This document shows positions 17,760 through 25,464 of a stretch of DNA of 55,388 bases, in pieces. Below the pieces are notes generated by a model. That model had not been told where the DNA came from. It saw nothing but the letters and a program-made list of their open reading frames with translations, and searched no databases. Each line of letters opens with the position of its first letter. Positions within the stretch are counted from its first letter, which is position 1. This stretch comes from an uncultured Eubacteriales bacterium (lineage in GTDB: Bacteria > Bacillota > Clostridia > Oscillospirales > Oscillospiraceae): positions 1-55,388 of the forward strand of contig URSX01000001.1 in assembly GCA_900550615.1 (NCBI GenBank), given 5' to 3'. The position numbers and the translations under genes are program-made.

Positions 17760-19151
17760 TTACTTGCTCAGGTACTCGTCGATAGACTTGGCACCCAGCT
17801 TGCCGGCGCCCATGGCCAGGATGACGGTGGCAGCACCGGTGACGGCATCGCCGCCGGCGTACACGCCCTCACGGGAGGTGAGGCCATCCTCGTTGACGAT
17901 GATACAGCCCTTCTTATTGACCTCCAGGCCCTTGGTGGTGGACTTGATCAGGGGGTTGGGGGTGGTGCCCAAGGACATGATGACGGCATCCACAGGAAGC
18001 TCAAACTCGCTGCCCTTCTTCTCCACGGGACGGCGGCGGCCGGAGGCATCCGGCTCACCCAGCTCCATCTCGATGCAGGTCATGGACTTGACGCAATCCT
18101 GCTCGTCGCCATTGATCTGGACGGGGTTATTGAGGGTCTTGAAGATGACGCCCTCTTCGATGGCGTGCTCCACCTCCTCGTGACGGGCGGGAAGCTCCTC
18201 CATACCGCGGCGGTACACCACATACACCTCGGCGCCCAGGCGCTTGGAGCAGCGGGCGGCGTCCATGGCCACATTGCCGCCGCCGACCACGGCCACCTTC
18301 TTGCCCTCCAGGGCCATGATGGGGGTGTCGGAGTCGGGCTTATAGGCCTTCATGAGGTTGATACGGGTGAGGAACTCATTGGCGGAATACACGCCCTTGA
18401 GGTTCTCGCCGGGGATGTGCATGAACATGGGCAGGCCTGCGCCGGAGCCCACGAACACGGCCTCAAAGCCATTCTCCTCCAGCAGCTCGTCAATGGTGAT
18501 GGTGCGGCCCACGACGATGTTGGTCTCCACCTTCACGCCCATGGCCTTGAGCCCGTCCACTTCCTTCTGCACAATGGTCTTGGGCAGACGGAACTCGGGG
18601 ATGCCGTACACCAGCACGCCGCCGGCCAGATGCAGGGCCTCGTACACGGTGACGTCATAGCCCTTCTTGGCCAGGTCGCCGGCGCAGGTGAGGCCGGCAG
18701 GGCCGGAGCCGACAACAGCTACCTTATGGCCGTTGGACTGGGGCTTTTCGGGGGCCTCGGTGCTGTGGGCGTTGTGCCAGTCGGCCACAAAACGCTCCAG
18801 GCGGCCGATGCCCACGGCCTCGCCCTTCTTGCCCCGGACGCAGTGCATCTCGCACTGGCTCTCCTGGGGGCAGACGCGGCCGCATACGGCGGGCAGGGAG
18901 CTGGTCTGATGAATCACCTGATAGGCGCCCTCATAGTCCTTTTCCACGATCTTCTGAATGAACTCGGGGATACGGACGTTCACGGGGCAGCCGTTTACAC
19001 AGGGGTGGGCCTTGCAGTTGAGGCACCGGGCGGCCTCATCCAGGGCCTGCTCCTCGGTGTAGCCCAGGGCCACCTCCAGAAAGTTATGATTGCGGACGTT
19101 GGGGTCCTGAGAAGGCATAGGATTCTTGTCCTGACGCATATTCACAGCCAT
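17760..19151 (-). CDS. nfnB: NADH-dependent reduced ferredoxin:NADP+ oxidoreductase, large subunit (NfnB)
   Basis: A 463-residue flavoprotein related to the glutamate synthase small subunit. The N-terminus binds two [4Fe-4S] clusters (CLNCKAHPCVNGCPV; CGRVCPQESQCEMHC). FAD-binding VVGSGPAGLTCAGDLA (~150) and NADPH-binding VVGGGNVAMDAARCS (~290) Rossmann motifs follow. The family alone would be called GltA/GltD, but the gene lies 1 bp after a DHO-dehydrogenase-electron-transfer-like gene and no glutamate synthase large subunit is present, which is the NfnAB arrangement. NfnAB couples reduced ferredoxin and NADH oxidation to NADP+ reduction by flavin-based electron bifurcation in the cytoplasm. 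Confidence 0.85.
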   Translation of the reverse strand: MAVNMRQDKNPMPSQDPNVRNHNFLEVALGYTEEQALDEAARCLNCKAHPCVNGCPVNVRIPEFIQKIVEKDYEGAYQVIHQTSSLPAVCGRVCPQESQCEMHCVRGKKGEAVGIGRLERFVADWHNAHSTEAPEKPQSNGHKVAVVGSGPAGLTCAGDLAKKGYDVTVYEALHLAGGVLVYGIPEFRLPKTIVQKEVDGLKAMGVKVETNIVVGRTITIDELLEENGFEAVFVGSGAGLPMFMHIPGENLKGVYSANEFLTRINLMKAYKPDSDTPIMALEGKKVAVVGGGNVAMDAARCSKRLGAEVYVVYRRGMEELPARHEEVEHAIEEGVIFKTLNNPVQINGDEQDCVKSMTCIEMELGEPDASGRRRPVEKKGSEFELPVDAVIMSLGTTPNPLIKSTTKGLEVNKKGCIIVNEDGLTSREGVYAGGDAVTGAATVILAMGAGKLGAKSIDEYLSK

Positions 19152-19152
19152 G

Positions 19153-19995
19153 TTACTTTACCTCCTTCTGAAAGAGGTTGCAGACCTCTTCATGCTTGTG
19201 TACCTCAAAGTCGTGATACATCTGGTTGCGCTTGACAGCCAGATCCCAATCTACCTTGTGGCCGTCAAAGTCGGGGCCGTCCACGCAGGCGAACTTGGTC
19301 TCACCGCCCACGGTCAGGCGGCAGCCGCCGCACATGCCGGTGCCGTCGATCATGATGGGGCTCATGGAGACGGTGGTGGGCACGCCGTAGGGCTCGGTGG
19401 TCTTGCTGACGAACTTCATCATGACCATGGGGCCGATGGCGAAGATCTCATCATACACATTACCCGCATCCAGCAGCTCCTTCAAAGCCTCGGTGACAAG
19501 GCCCTTCTGGCCGTAGGAGCCGTCGTCGGTGCAGACCTTCAGCACGGAGGAGACGGCCCGGAACTTATCCTCCAGGATCACAACATCCTTATTCTTAAAG
19601 CCCACCACGGCGTGGACCTCAGCCCCGCAGTCGTGGAACTTCTTCAGCACGGGGTACGCAATGGCGCAGCCGACACCGCCGCCCACCACGCAGACCTTCT
19701 TCTTGCCCTCGGTCTCGGTGGGCTTGCCCAAGGGGCCCACGAAGTCATGGAGGCAGTCGCCCTGCTGCTTGTGGCTGAGCTTTTCCGTGGTAGCGCCCAC
19801 GGTCTGCACGATGATGGTGACGGTGCCCTTCTCCCGGTCGTAGTCATGGATGGTGATGGGGATCCGCTCGCCGTTTTCATCCACCCGCAGGATAATAAAC
19901 TGGCCGGGCTGGGCCTTCTTGGCCACCATGGGGGCCTCGATCTCATACAGGATTACGGTCGGCTTCAAGGCTGTTTTCGTAACAATGCGATACAT
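19153..19995 (-). CDS. nfnA: NADH-dependent reduced ferredoxin:NADP+ oxidoreductase, small subunit (NfnA)
   Basis: A 280-residue FAD/NAD-binding and [2Fe-2S] protein of the dihydroorotate dehydrogenase electron-transfer (PyrK) / sulfide dehydrogenase family. KAQPGQFIILRV is in the flavin-binding barrel and VCVVGGGVGCAIAYPV is the NAD-binding loop. The [2Fe-2S] ligand region is IDGTGMCGGCRLTV followed by FACVDGPDFDGH; NfnA uses Asp plus three Cys and the Asp is present. There is no pyrD neighbour, so NfnA is favoured over PyrK. The ribosome site GGAAGGAAG precedes the ATG. It is the first gene of nfnAB, 83 bp after a Crp/Fnr regulator gene on the same strand. Confidence 0.85.
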   Translation of the reverse strand: MYRIVTKTALKPTVILYEIEAPMVAKKAQPGQFIILRVDENGERIPITIHDYDREKGTVTIIVQTVGATTEKLSHKQQGDCLHDFVGPLGKPTETEGKKKVCVVGGGVGCAIAYPVLKKFHDCGAEVHAVVGFKNKDVVILEDKFRAVSSVLKVCTDDGSYGQKGLVTEALKELLDAGNVYDEIFAIGPMVMMKFVSKTTEPYGVPTTVSMSPIMIDGTGMCGGCRLTVGGETKFACVDGPDFDGHKVDWDLAVKRNQMYHDFEVHKHEEVCNLFQKEVK

Positions 19996-20078
19996 ACGTT
20001 ATCTTCCTTCCTCGTTGCGTTTTTTCTGAAATAGACTGTCTTACTTGCTGAAATTTTGTCCCGGGAATTATTTTATCA

Positions 20079-20759
20079 TTAAATTCCCGCCCCGTCAATC
20101 GTTCCGGACAATATCGCCCCGGGAATTGTGACCTTTCGGCCCTCCATATGCACCTGGCCGCTCTCCCGGAGCTTTTTCAGCTCCCGCATCATGGCGCTGC
20201 GGTCGGTGGATATGTAGTCCGCCAGGGCACTGAGGGAGAAGGGCAGGGTAAAGCTGCCGCCGTTTTTAGCCTGCTGGAGGGAGAAATAGCACAGGAGCTT
20301 ATCCCGGATGCTGCGGCGGCTGAGAACCTCCACCCGTTCGGAAAGGGCCGTGGCCTTTTCGCTGATGAGGCGGAACATATTCTCGATCATGCGATTGTGA
20401 TGGCCGCAGTTTTTTTCACAGCGGTTTTCCAGCTTCTCCTGGGGGAAAAACCACACGCAGCAGGGCTTTTCGCAAAACACGGAGACGCTGTCGCCCAGCA
20501 CGTTGCGGAACATCAGCATCTCGCCGAACACGCCGCCGGGATCCAGATGCTCCAGGATGGTGCGGTCGCCCCGCTGATCCACCCGCTCCACAATGGCGGA
20601 GCCCGTAGCCAGCACGCCGATGGTATGCTGCCCTCTTTCAAAATCGTAGATGATCTCCTCGGGCTTGAAATTTCGCTCCTGCACGCCGAAGCACTCATAG
20701 ATGCGCCGACATTCCTCCGCGGAGATCCCGTCAAACACAGGTGTCTGAGGAATGGTCAT
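20079..20759 (-). CDS. Crp/Fnr family transcriptional regulator upstream of nfnAB
   Basis: A 226-residue regulator with an N-terminal cNMP-binding-like domain (LDPGGVFGEMLMF corresponds to the beta-roll core) and a C-terminal helix-turn-helix (LSALADYISTDRSAMMRELKKL). It has several cysteines (FCEKPCCVWF, ENRCEKNC) of a type common in clostridial Crp/Fnr proteins; whether they sense redox is unknown. ATG 20759 is supported by AAAGGAGG; the upstream extension overlaps the PAP2 gene. The last 29 nt of the PAP2 gene overlap its start, and nfnAB follows directly. The 83-bp gap to nfnA contains a 7-bp inverted repeat (20063-20069 / 20082-20088) that could be its operator or part of a terminator. 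Confidence 0.8.
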   Translation of the reverse strand: MTIPQTPVFDGISAEECRRIYECFGVQERNFKPEEIIYDFERGQHTIGVLATGSAIVERVDQRGDRTILEHLDPGGVFGEMLMFRNVLGDSVSVFCEKPCCVWFFPQEKLENRCEKNCGHHNRMIENMFRLISEKATALSERVEVLSRRSIRDKLLCYFSLQQAKNGGSFTLPFSLSALADYISTDRSAMMRELKKLRESGQVHMEGRKVTIPGAILSGTIDGAGI

Positions 20760-21438
20760 GGCCTGCCTCCTTTTCCGGGCTATCAGCGCCGCAGCGCAGG
20801 CCCATTTTGTCTCTCTTACGGCCGATGATGACATACACGATGACGTACACCACGGCGCCCCATACCAGGGCCGCCGCCAGGTCGATGAAGGCATGCTGCT
20901 TCACCAGCAACGTGGACGCCGCGATGATCACGAACCAGACGGTGCCGGCGATCCGCCACGCTTTTTTCACCTTGGGCGAGTGCCACATGGCGGCAATGGC
21001 CGCCCACACACCCAGAATATGCACGCTGGGAAACACATTGGCATTATTATCGGCGGCCCAGGTCATCTGCAAAAGCCAGGAGCAGAAGTTCTGCCGGGGC
21101 AGCTCCGCCGGGCGCAGGTCCTGGCCGTTGGGCACGAGGAAGCAAAACAGGGTGGCGGTGGTATAGGCGATGGCGATGAACCACATATAGCGCCGGAAGC
21201 TCTCCGGATCCTTTACGATAAAAAACACACCCAGAAGGAACAACAAGATACCCCAGCTGTCGTAGGGAATGACGAAATACTCACAAAATGGGATGTAGTT
21301 GTCAATGACGGTCTGGGTCGCCCAATAATTGTCGGTGACCACATGCTCCACGGTGAAGTACATGAGCAGATACACCGGCAGAAACAGGCCCCACCACATG
21401 TGGGGATGTGTTTTGATGAAGTGCTTGATCTTTTGCAT
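20731..21438 (-). CDS. PAP2-superfamily membrane phosphatase
   Basis: A 235-residue membrane protein with about six hydrophobic segments. The phosphatase motif reads VFPSVHILGVWA (PSxH signature with the catalytic His) followed by VKQHAFIDLAAALVWG (SR/KxxxxHxxxD-like). This is the PAP2 form related to inositolphosphotransferases rather than the PSGH form. The longer upstream frame is antisense to the trigger-factor gene and is not coding. ATG 21438 follows GGAGGATCTGT. Probable role: dephosphorylation of a lipid phosphate such as undecaprenyl pyrophosphate or phosphatidate. It overlaps the Crp/Fnr gene by 29 nt, so the two are likely co-transcribed. Confidence 0.8.
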   Translation of the reverse strand: MQKIKHFIKTHPHMWWGLFLPVYLLMYFTVEHVVTDNYWATQTVIDNYIPFCEYFVIPYDSWGILLFLLGVFFIVKDPESFRRYMWFIAIAYTTATLFCFLVPNGQDLRPAELPRQNFCSWLLQMTWAADNNANVFPSVHILGVWAAIAAMWHSPKVKKAWRIAGTVWFVIIAASTLLVKQHAFIDLAAALVWGAVVYVIVYVIIGRKRDKMGLRCGADSPEKEAGHDHSSDTCV

Positions 21439-21472
21439 ACAGATCCTCCCATGTCTCAAATGTATCTTGGCT

Positions 21473-21478
21473 ATTATA
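21473..21478 (-). promoter_or_regulatory. Extended -10 element for the PAP2 gene
   Basis: On the minus strand TGCTATAAT forms an extended -10 (TGnTATAAT) 35 bp upstream of the ATG. No good -35 hexamer is seen, which extended -10 promoters do not require. Confidence 0.45.
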
Positions 21479-21551
21479 GCATATTTCCCGGCAGACGCCA
21501 TAGGGGAAAACGAAAATGTCACTGGTTTTTTACAATTTTTTTGCGCGGCGC

Positions 21552-21581
21552 TTGCGGAGAAGACCGTTTTTATATTATACT
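21552..21581 (+). promoter_or_regulatory. Promoter of the trigger-factor-like gene
   Basis: TTGCGG (21552-21557) and TATACT (21576-21581) are 18 bp apart, with AGAGGAGG and the ATG 35 bp further on. It is divergent to the PAP2 promoter in the same 177-bp gap. Confidence 0.5.
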
Positions 21582-21615
21582 GTGCATATCTGTCATACTT
21601 AGAGGAGGACGCAGT

Positions 21616-22872
21616 ATGCTGCTGAAACGGGAAAATAAAGACAATCGCCAGGTGGTGCTGACCATCCAGGTGGAGCAGGACGTCTGGGAAAAGGCGCTGG
21701 AGGAGGCCTATGAACAGAGCAAGGCTCTGTTTAAAAAGGAAGACGGCTCCCTGCCTACCCGGCAGGAGATGGAGGAAAAGCACGGGGCGGACGTGTTCTA
21801 TCAGGACGCGGTGAACTGTACCTTCCCCATCGCCCTGGTGGAGGCCGTGCGCCAGGAGGACATCAGCGTGGCCGGGGCCCCGGAGCTGAGCGTGGAGGCC
21901 ATCGGCCCGGAGGGCTATGTGTTCACCGCGCTCATCGACCTGTATCCGGAGGTGAAGCTGGGGCAGTACAAGGGGCTCTCCGCCCCCCGGCCCACAGTGG
22001 AGCTTACCGACGCGGACGTGACCGCCGCCATCGACGAGTATTTGCAGAGCCATCTCATGGAGGAGCACCCGGAAAAGGCCGCCATGGGCGACGAGGTGGT
22101 GCTGGACTTTGAAGGTTTTGTAGACGGCGTGCCCTTTGACGGCGGCAAGGCGGAGGGGTATCCCCTGCTGCTGGGCAGCGGCTACTTTATCCCGGGCTTT
22201 GAGGAGCAGGTGGCGGGCATGGCCGTAGGCTGTGAGCGGGATATTTCCGTCACCTTCCCCACCCAATACGCCCCGGAGCTGGCCGGGAAGGACGCGGTGT
22301 TCCACATCAGAGTCCACAAGATCACCCGCCGGGCAAAGCCCGTTTTGACTGACGAATTTGCCAAGGCCCAGGGCTTTGAAGATGTCTCCGCCCTGCGCCG
22401 GAGCATCATGGAGCAAGCCGTGCAAAATAAGCAGCAGGAGGCCGCCGACGCCTATGCTGATGCCCTGGTGCAGCAGGTCATCGAGGGCATGGAGGCGGAC
22501 ATCCCGGAGCGGATGGTCACCAGCCAGCTGGATGGGCTCATGCACGATCTGGAGCAGCAGCTCATGCAGCAGGGCGCCACCATGGACGCCTATCTGGAGA
22601 TGGCCGGGCTTACCCGGGACGATCTGCGCCGCCAGGCGGAGAGCAGCGCCCGCTCCTCCGTGGAGTTTGAGCTGGCCATGACGGAGATCGCCCGGCTGGA
22701 GGACATCCGGTTTACCGATGAGGAACTGGAGGAGAAATACACCCAGATGTCCGCCCTCTACGGCATGACACCGGAGCAGCTGAAGCAGAATCTGCCCAAG
22801 GAGCGCCTGATCCATGACCTGCGCCTGGCAAGGGCCCGGGCCATTGTGGTGGACAGCGCCAAGCCTATGTGA
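21616..22872 (+). CDS. Trigger factor-like chaperone / peptidyl-prolyl isomerase with degenerate ribosome-docking signature
   Basis: 418 aa with the trigger-factor order: N-terminal domain (~1-120), FKBP-type PPIase (~150-240, with GDEVVLDFEGFVDG and GYFIPGFEEQVAGM) and a long helical C-terminal chaperone domain (~245-418). The N-terminal helix-loop that normally carries GFRxGxxP, the contact to ribosomal protein uL23, here reads FKKEDGSLP between EEAYEQSKAL and TRQEMEEKHG. Ribosome binding is therefore doubtful and this may be a paralogue of the housekeeping Tig. It is not beside clpP/clpX as tig often is. GAGGAGG precedes ATG 21616. Confidence 0.85.
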   Translation: MLLKRENKDNRQVVLTIQVEQDVWEKALEEAYEQSKALFKKEDGSLPTRQEMEEKHGADVFYQDAVNCTFPIALVEAVRQEDISVAGAPELSVEAIGPEGYVFTALIDLYPEVKLGQYKGLSAPRPTVELTDADVTAAIDEYLQSHLMEEHPEKAAMGDEVVLDFEGFVDGVPFDGGKAEGYPLLLGSGYFIPGFEEQVAGMAVGCERDISVTFPTQYAPELAGKDAVFHIRVHKITRRAKPVLTDEFAKAQGFEDVSALRRSIMEQAVQNKQQEAADAYADALVQQVIEGMEADIPERMVTSQLDGLMHDLEQQLMQQGATMDAYLEMAGLTRDDLRRQAESSARSSVEFELAMTEIARLEDIRFTDEELEEKYTQMSALYGMTPEQLKQNLPKERLIHDLRLARARAIVVDSAKPM

Positions 22873-22881
22873 CACAGCGAG

Positions 22882-22921
22882 AAAGCAAACAGAGGAGCCG
22901 TAGGGCTCCTCTGTTTGCTTT
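22882..22921 (+). terminator. Terminator after the trigger-factor-like gene
   Basis: A perfect 18-bp stem (22882-22899 with 22904-22921), 9 bp after the stop codon and ending in TTT. It also faces the convergent DUF896 gene and may serve both. Confidence 0.8.
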
Positions 22922-22940
22922 CCTCACGATCCATCCTATG

Positions 22941-23159
22941 TTATGACATGGTTTTCTTGCCCGGGGTGAGCTTGCGCTTGTTGCCGTGCTCGTCCACGAT
23001 CCAGGTGTTGTCCAGCTCCCGGCGGAGATTGCCCATCACGCTGTTGAGGTACTCCTGCCGCAGCGCCGCCCGCTCCGCCGTCTCCTCCGGGGTCAGGCCC
23101 TCGGGGGTTTTGGCCTTGTGGGCCAGCTCATTGATGCGATCGATCTTTTTCTGTTCCAT
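22941..23159 (-). CDS. DUF896 domain-containing protein (YnzC-like)
   Basis: 72 aa. The N-terminus KIDRINELAHKAKTPEGLT followed by EETAERAALRQEYL and the IVDEHGNKRKLTPGK tail is the DUF896/YnzC family pattern: a short helical hairpin protein widespread in Firmicutes. The B. subtilis relatives are SOS-associated or uncharacterised. ATG 23159 is chosen because the upstream extension overlaps the YlmH-like gene. It lies 11 bp after that gene and is likely co-transcribed with it. Confidence 0.85.
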   Translation of the reverse strand: MEQKKIDRINELAHKAKTPEGLTPEETAERAALRQEYLNSVMGNLRRELDNTWIVDEHGNKRKLTPGKKTMS

Positions 23160-23170
23160 ATTGCCGCTCC

Positions 23171-23956
23171 TTATATAAATCGTTTCATGGTGATGGCGGT
23201 ACGGCCCTTGCGGCTCTGCCCGCCTACCTCCTCCAGCAGGCATTTGCCCAGACCGCGCACCGTCAGCACATCGCCCTGCCGGACAGGGGCGTCCGGCTTG
23301 TCACAGGGCATCCAGTTTACCTCCGCCTTGCCGCTGCGGATCAGATCCGCCGCCGCACTGCGGCCAACGGCAAAGCCCGCGGCGAGCACACTGTCCAGGC
23401 GCAGAGATGCCACCGTATCCCGCAGCTGCTTCGTCTGCTCTGCCGGGATCAGAAGCTCCGCCGGGTCGATCCGCTCCACCTGCAGGTGCACCCGACCCGC
23501 CTGGGTCCATTCCCGCAGGAGATGCTCCGTCACACTGCTGCCCACCAGCACATCGGCCCACTGCGGCGACACCAGAATATCGCCCACCTTCTCCCGGGTG
23601 AGGCCCAGGCCCATGAGGCTGCCCAGAAAATCCCGGTGGGTGGGGTGCTCCGTGTGATAAAACCGGCAACGCAGGCAGTGAATGGCATCCGCATCCGGCC
23701 CGTCCATCCACTCCGGAAGGAAGTGCAGCTGTCTGCGCTGGGCCCCCTCGTACCCACCCCAGAGGATCCAGCCCTCCCGGGCGCCCAGGGCCTGGAGCAT
23801 CTGCTGGGCCAGGGCCTGCTCATGGGGTGAAAGAAATCCGCTGACCTCCGGTATATTCCGGCTGCGGCAGCGCTCCCATCCGTCCCACAGGCGGCCCAGC
23901 AGCACCCGCTCTTCCGCCGTGGCGGATATTTTATCCAGCAGCTCGCGTCTGTTCAA
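23171..23956 (-). CDS. YlmH family RNA-binding protein with S4 domain
   Basis: 261 aa. The C-terminal S4 RNA-binding domain (~180-245) is visible: LRLDSVLAAGFAVGRSAAADLIRSGKAEVNW, read here as its two halves, then GDVLTVRGLGKCLLEE. The N-terminal RNP-like part (YGGYEGAQRRQLHF-type region; GSLMGLGLTREKVGDI) matches YlmH, which is linked to cell division clusters and, in B. subtilis, ribosome quality control. TTG 23956 is preferred to the GTG at 23974 because GGGAGGAG sits at the correct distance upstream. Here it is not next to divIVA/sepF. Confidence 0.85.
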   Translation of the reverse strand: MNRRELLDKISATAEERVLLGRLWDGWERCRSRNIPEVSGFLSPHEQALAQQMLQALGAREGWILWGGYEGAQRRQLHFLPEWMDGPDADAIHCLRCRFYHTEHPTHRDFLGSLMGLGLTREKVGDILVSPQWADVLVGSSVTEHLLREWTQAGRVHLQVERIDPAELLIPAEQTKQLRDTVASLRLDSVLAAGFAVGRSAAADLIRSGKAEVNWMPCDKPDAPVRQGDVLTVRGLGKCLLEEVGGQSRKGRTAITMKRFI

Positions 23957-23974
23957 GATTTCTCCTCCCTCCAC

Positions 23975-24003
23975 AAAAGCGCCCTGCCGAAAAAGCAGGG
24001 CGC
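23975..24003 (-). terminator. Terminator of the zinc-ribbon/Ig-like protein gene
   Basis: On the minus strand a perfect 9-bp GC-rich stem (24003-23995 with 23987-23979) is followed by TTTT, 11 bp after the stop of the upstream minus-strand gene. It precedes the YlmH gene start. Confidence 0.75.
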
Positions 24004-24013
24004 CGGTGTTTTT

Positions 24014-24814
24014 TTACCACACAAGGACTCCGATGGTAAGGGTCTGGCCATCCACGGTGGCGGTAATGGTGGCTTTCCCGGAGGAAACAGCCGTTACCGT
24101 ACCCGAGGCATCCACAGACGCCACCTGGGTATTCGAAGAGCTCCAGCTGACAGCGGAGTCCGTTCCGTCTACTTCCAGGGGAACGCTTTCCCCTATATTG
24201 CAGGAGAATTCCCCGGACGTGCCGTAAATGGACTGCAGCGTCAGAGTCTTCTGCACCGGTGTATCCGGTGTATCCGGAACATCCGGCTCCTCCGGCTTCA
24301 CCGGATCCTCCGACGCCGGGGCTGTGACCGTCACCCGGCAGGTAGCCGCCTGCTCAGCCGCCTTCACTGTGATTACCGCGCTGCCTGCGCCCACTGCCTT
24401 CACCGTTCCGTCCACCGTCACGGTGGCAACGCCCTCGTCGCTGCTGGAGAAGGTGATCTTATCCGCGCCGGTTGCCGACAGCACAACGCTGTTGCCCACC
24501 GCCAGCTCCACGCTGCTCTGGCTCAGGGTCAGGGTCTGCGTTTCGGGCTGGGGCTCCACATTCTTCTTCCCGCCGAAAATGTCCTTCAGCTGGCTGCCGA
24601 AAATGGTATAGGCCGCCAGGCCCAGCACCAGCACCAGGCACACCACCACGGCCACGCCGCCTACCTTCGGCTTGGCGCGGCCGCCGCCGGTCCGGCGGTG
24701 GCTGTGCTTGACGGGCTTGTCGCTGTGCAGCTCCTCATCCTCCTGGCAGAAGGGGCAGGTTTTATATGTATCGGAGAACATCTCTCCGCATTTCGGGCAT
24801 TTCAAAAGTCGCAT
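24014..24814 (-). CDS. Zinc-ribbon, single-pass membrane protein with BIG2-type Ig-like repeats
   Basis: 266 aa. The N-terminal zinc ribbon (CPKCG ... CPFC, residues ~6-25) is followed by a basic linker, one membrane helix (~52-72) and two bacterial Ig-like group 2 domains (~90-165 and ~190-265; FSSSDEGVATVTVDGTVKAV and WSSSNTQVASVDASGTVTAV). These are joined by a Pro/Asp/Thr/Glu-rich linker. The predicted topology is cytoplasmic zinc ribbon and extracellular Ig domains. ATG 24814 follows GGGAGGATATGC; ATG 24829 is less well placed. The function is not known; such proteins may connect cytoplasmic state to cell-surface adhesion. Confidence 0.75.
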   Translation of the reverse strand: MRLLKCPKCGEMFSDTYKTCPFCQEDEELHSDKPVKHSHRRTGGGRAKPKVGGVAVVVCLVLVLGLAAYTIFGSQLKDIFGGKKNVEPQPETQTLTLSQSSVELAVGNSVVLSATGADKITFSSSDEGVATVTVDGTVKAVGAGSAVITVKAAEQAATCRVTVTAPASEDPVKPEEPDVPDTPDTPVQKTLTLQSIYGTSGEFSCNIGESVPLEVDGTDSAVSWSSSNTQVASVDASGTVTAVSSGKATITATVDGQTLTIGVLVW

Positions 24815-24844
24815 TGCATATCCTCCCATTTAGACTCTGCTTTC

Positions 24845-24873
24845 TATTATACGTTTTTCCCTCTTTGCGTCAA
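24845..24873 (-). promoter_or_regulatory. Promoter of the zinc-ribbon/Ig-like protein gene
   Basis: On the minus strand TTGACG (24873-24868) and TATAAT (24850-24845) have 17-bp spacing, about 30 bp before the ATG. Confidence 0.65.
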
Positions 24874-24913
24874 CTGAAAAACTCGGAAATTCATGCTTTT
24901 TTTACATTGTTCC

Positions 24914-24942
24914 TTGCTTTTGCCAACTCATTTTCCTATAAT
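24914..24942 (+). promoter_or_regulatory. Promoter of the uridine kinase-like/YdcF genes
   Basis: TTGCTT (24914-24919) and a consensus TATAAT (24937-24942) with 17-bp spacing, 33 bp upstream of the ATG. Confidence 0.65.
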
Positions 24943-24975
24943 GGAAGAAACAGTTATTGCGGAGGTTCATTGCCC

Positions 24976-25464
24976 ATGAAGACCATGATCATCGGCATCG
25001 CCGGCGGCACCGGCAGCGGCAAAACCACCCTGACGGAGCACCTGGCCGCCCACTTCGGCGCAAACATCAGCGTGGTACACCATGACAATTACTATAAGCG
25101 GCAGAATGTCCCCTTTGCCGAGCGCTGCAAGCAGAACTATGACCATCCCGACGCCTTCGACACCGACCTGATGGTGCAGCAGCTCCGGGAGCTGATGGAT
25201 ATCCGCATTTTTGTGGAGACGGACGCAGATGTGCGCATCCTCCGCCGGGCCCTGCGGGACGTGGAAGAGCGGGGCCGCTCCATGCAGTCGGTGGTGCAGC
25301 AGTATCTCACCACCGTCAAGCCCATGCACGAGCAGTTCGTGGAGCCCACCCGGAAATATGCTGATATCGTTGTGCTGGAGGGTGGCCACAACCTGGTAGC
25401 CCTGGATCTCATCATGCAGCGCATCGCCGGGCATATCGCGGAGAATTCTGCCCATGAAGAATAA
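24976..25464 (+). CDS. Uridine kinase-like protein with an internal deletion
   Basis: 162 aa. The P-loop GIAGGTGSGKTTL, the HHDNYY acidic motif, NYDHPDAFDTD, and the later LMDIRIFVETDADVRILRR, VEERGRSMQSV and KPMHEQFVEPTRKYADIV blocks all match uridine kinase. Intact enzymes are about 205-211 residues. The stretch between DLMVQQL and RELMDIRIF, normally ~45 residues holding the PxYDxxxHxR uridine-binding segment and the VIxxEGIL strand, is absent in frame. Nucleoside binding is therefore probably lost although the ATP site remains. The original function would be pyrimidine salvage (uridine to UMP). GGAGG precedes the ATG. It overlaps the YdcF gene by 11 nt. Confidence 0.8.
   Translation: MKTMIIGIAGGTGSGKTTLTEHLAAHFGANISVVHHDNYYKRQNVPFAERCKQNYDHPDAFDTDLMVQQLRELMDIRIFVETDADVRILRRALRDVEERGRSMQSVVQQYLTTVKPMHEQFVEPTRKYADIVVLEGGHNLVALDLIMQRIAGHIAENSAHEE

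Noticed and set aside
17760..19151. Glutamate synthase small subunit
   Set aside because: No large subunit is adjacent and the partner gene is of the NfnA type, so NfnB fits better.
17703..19235. 510-codon plus-strand frame opposite nfnB
   Set aside because: Gly/His/Leu-rich mirror translation of a GC-rich gene with all expected NfnB motifs on the other strand.
20752..22872. 706-codon plus-strand frame extending upstream of the trigger-factor-like gene
   Set aside because: Only the part from 21616 matches a family; the rest is antisense to the PAP2 gene.
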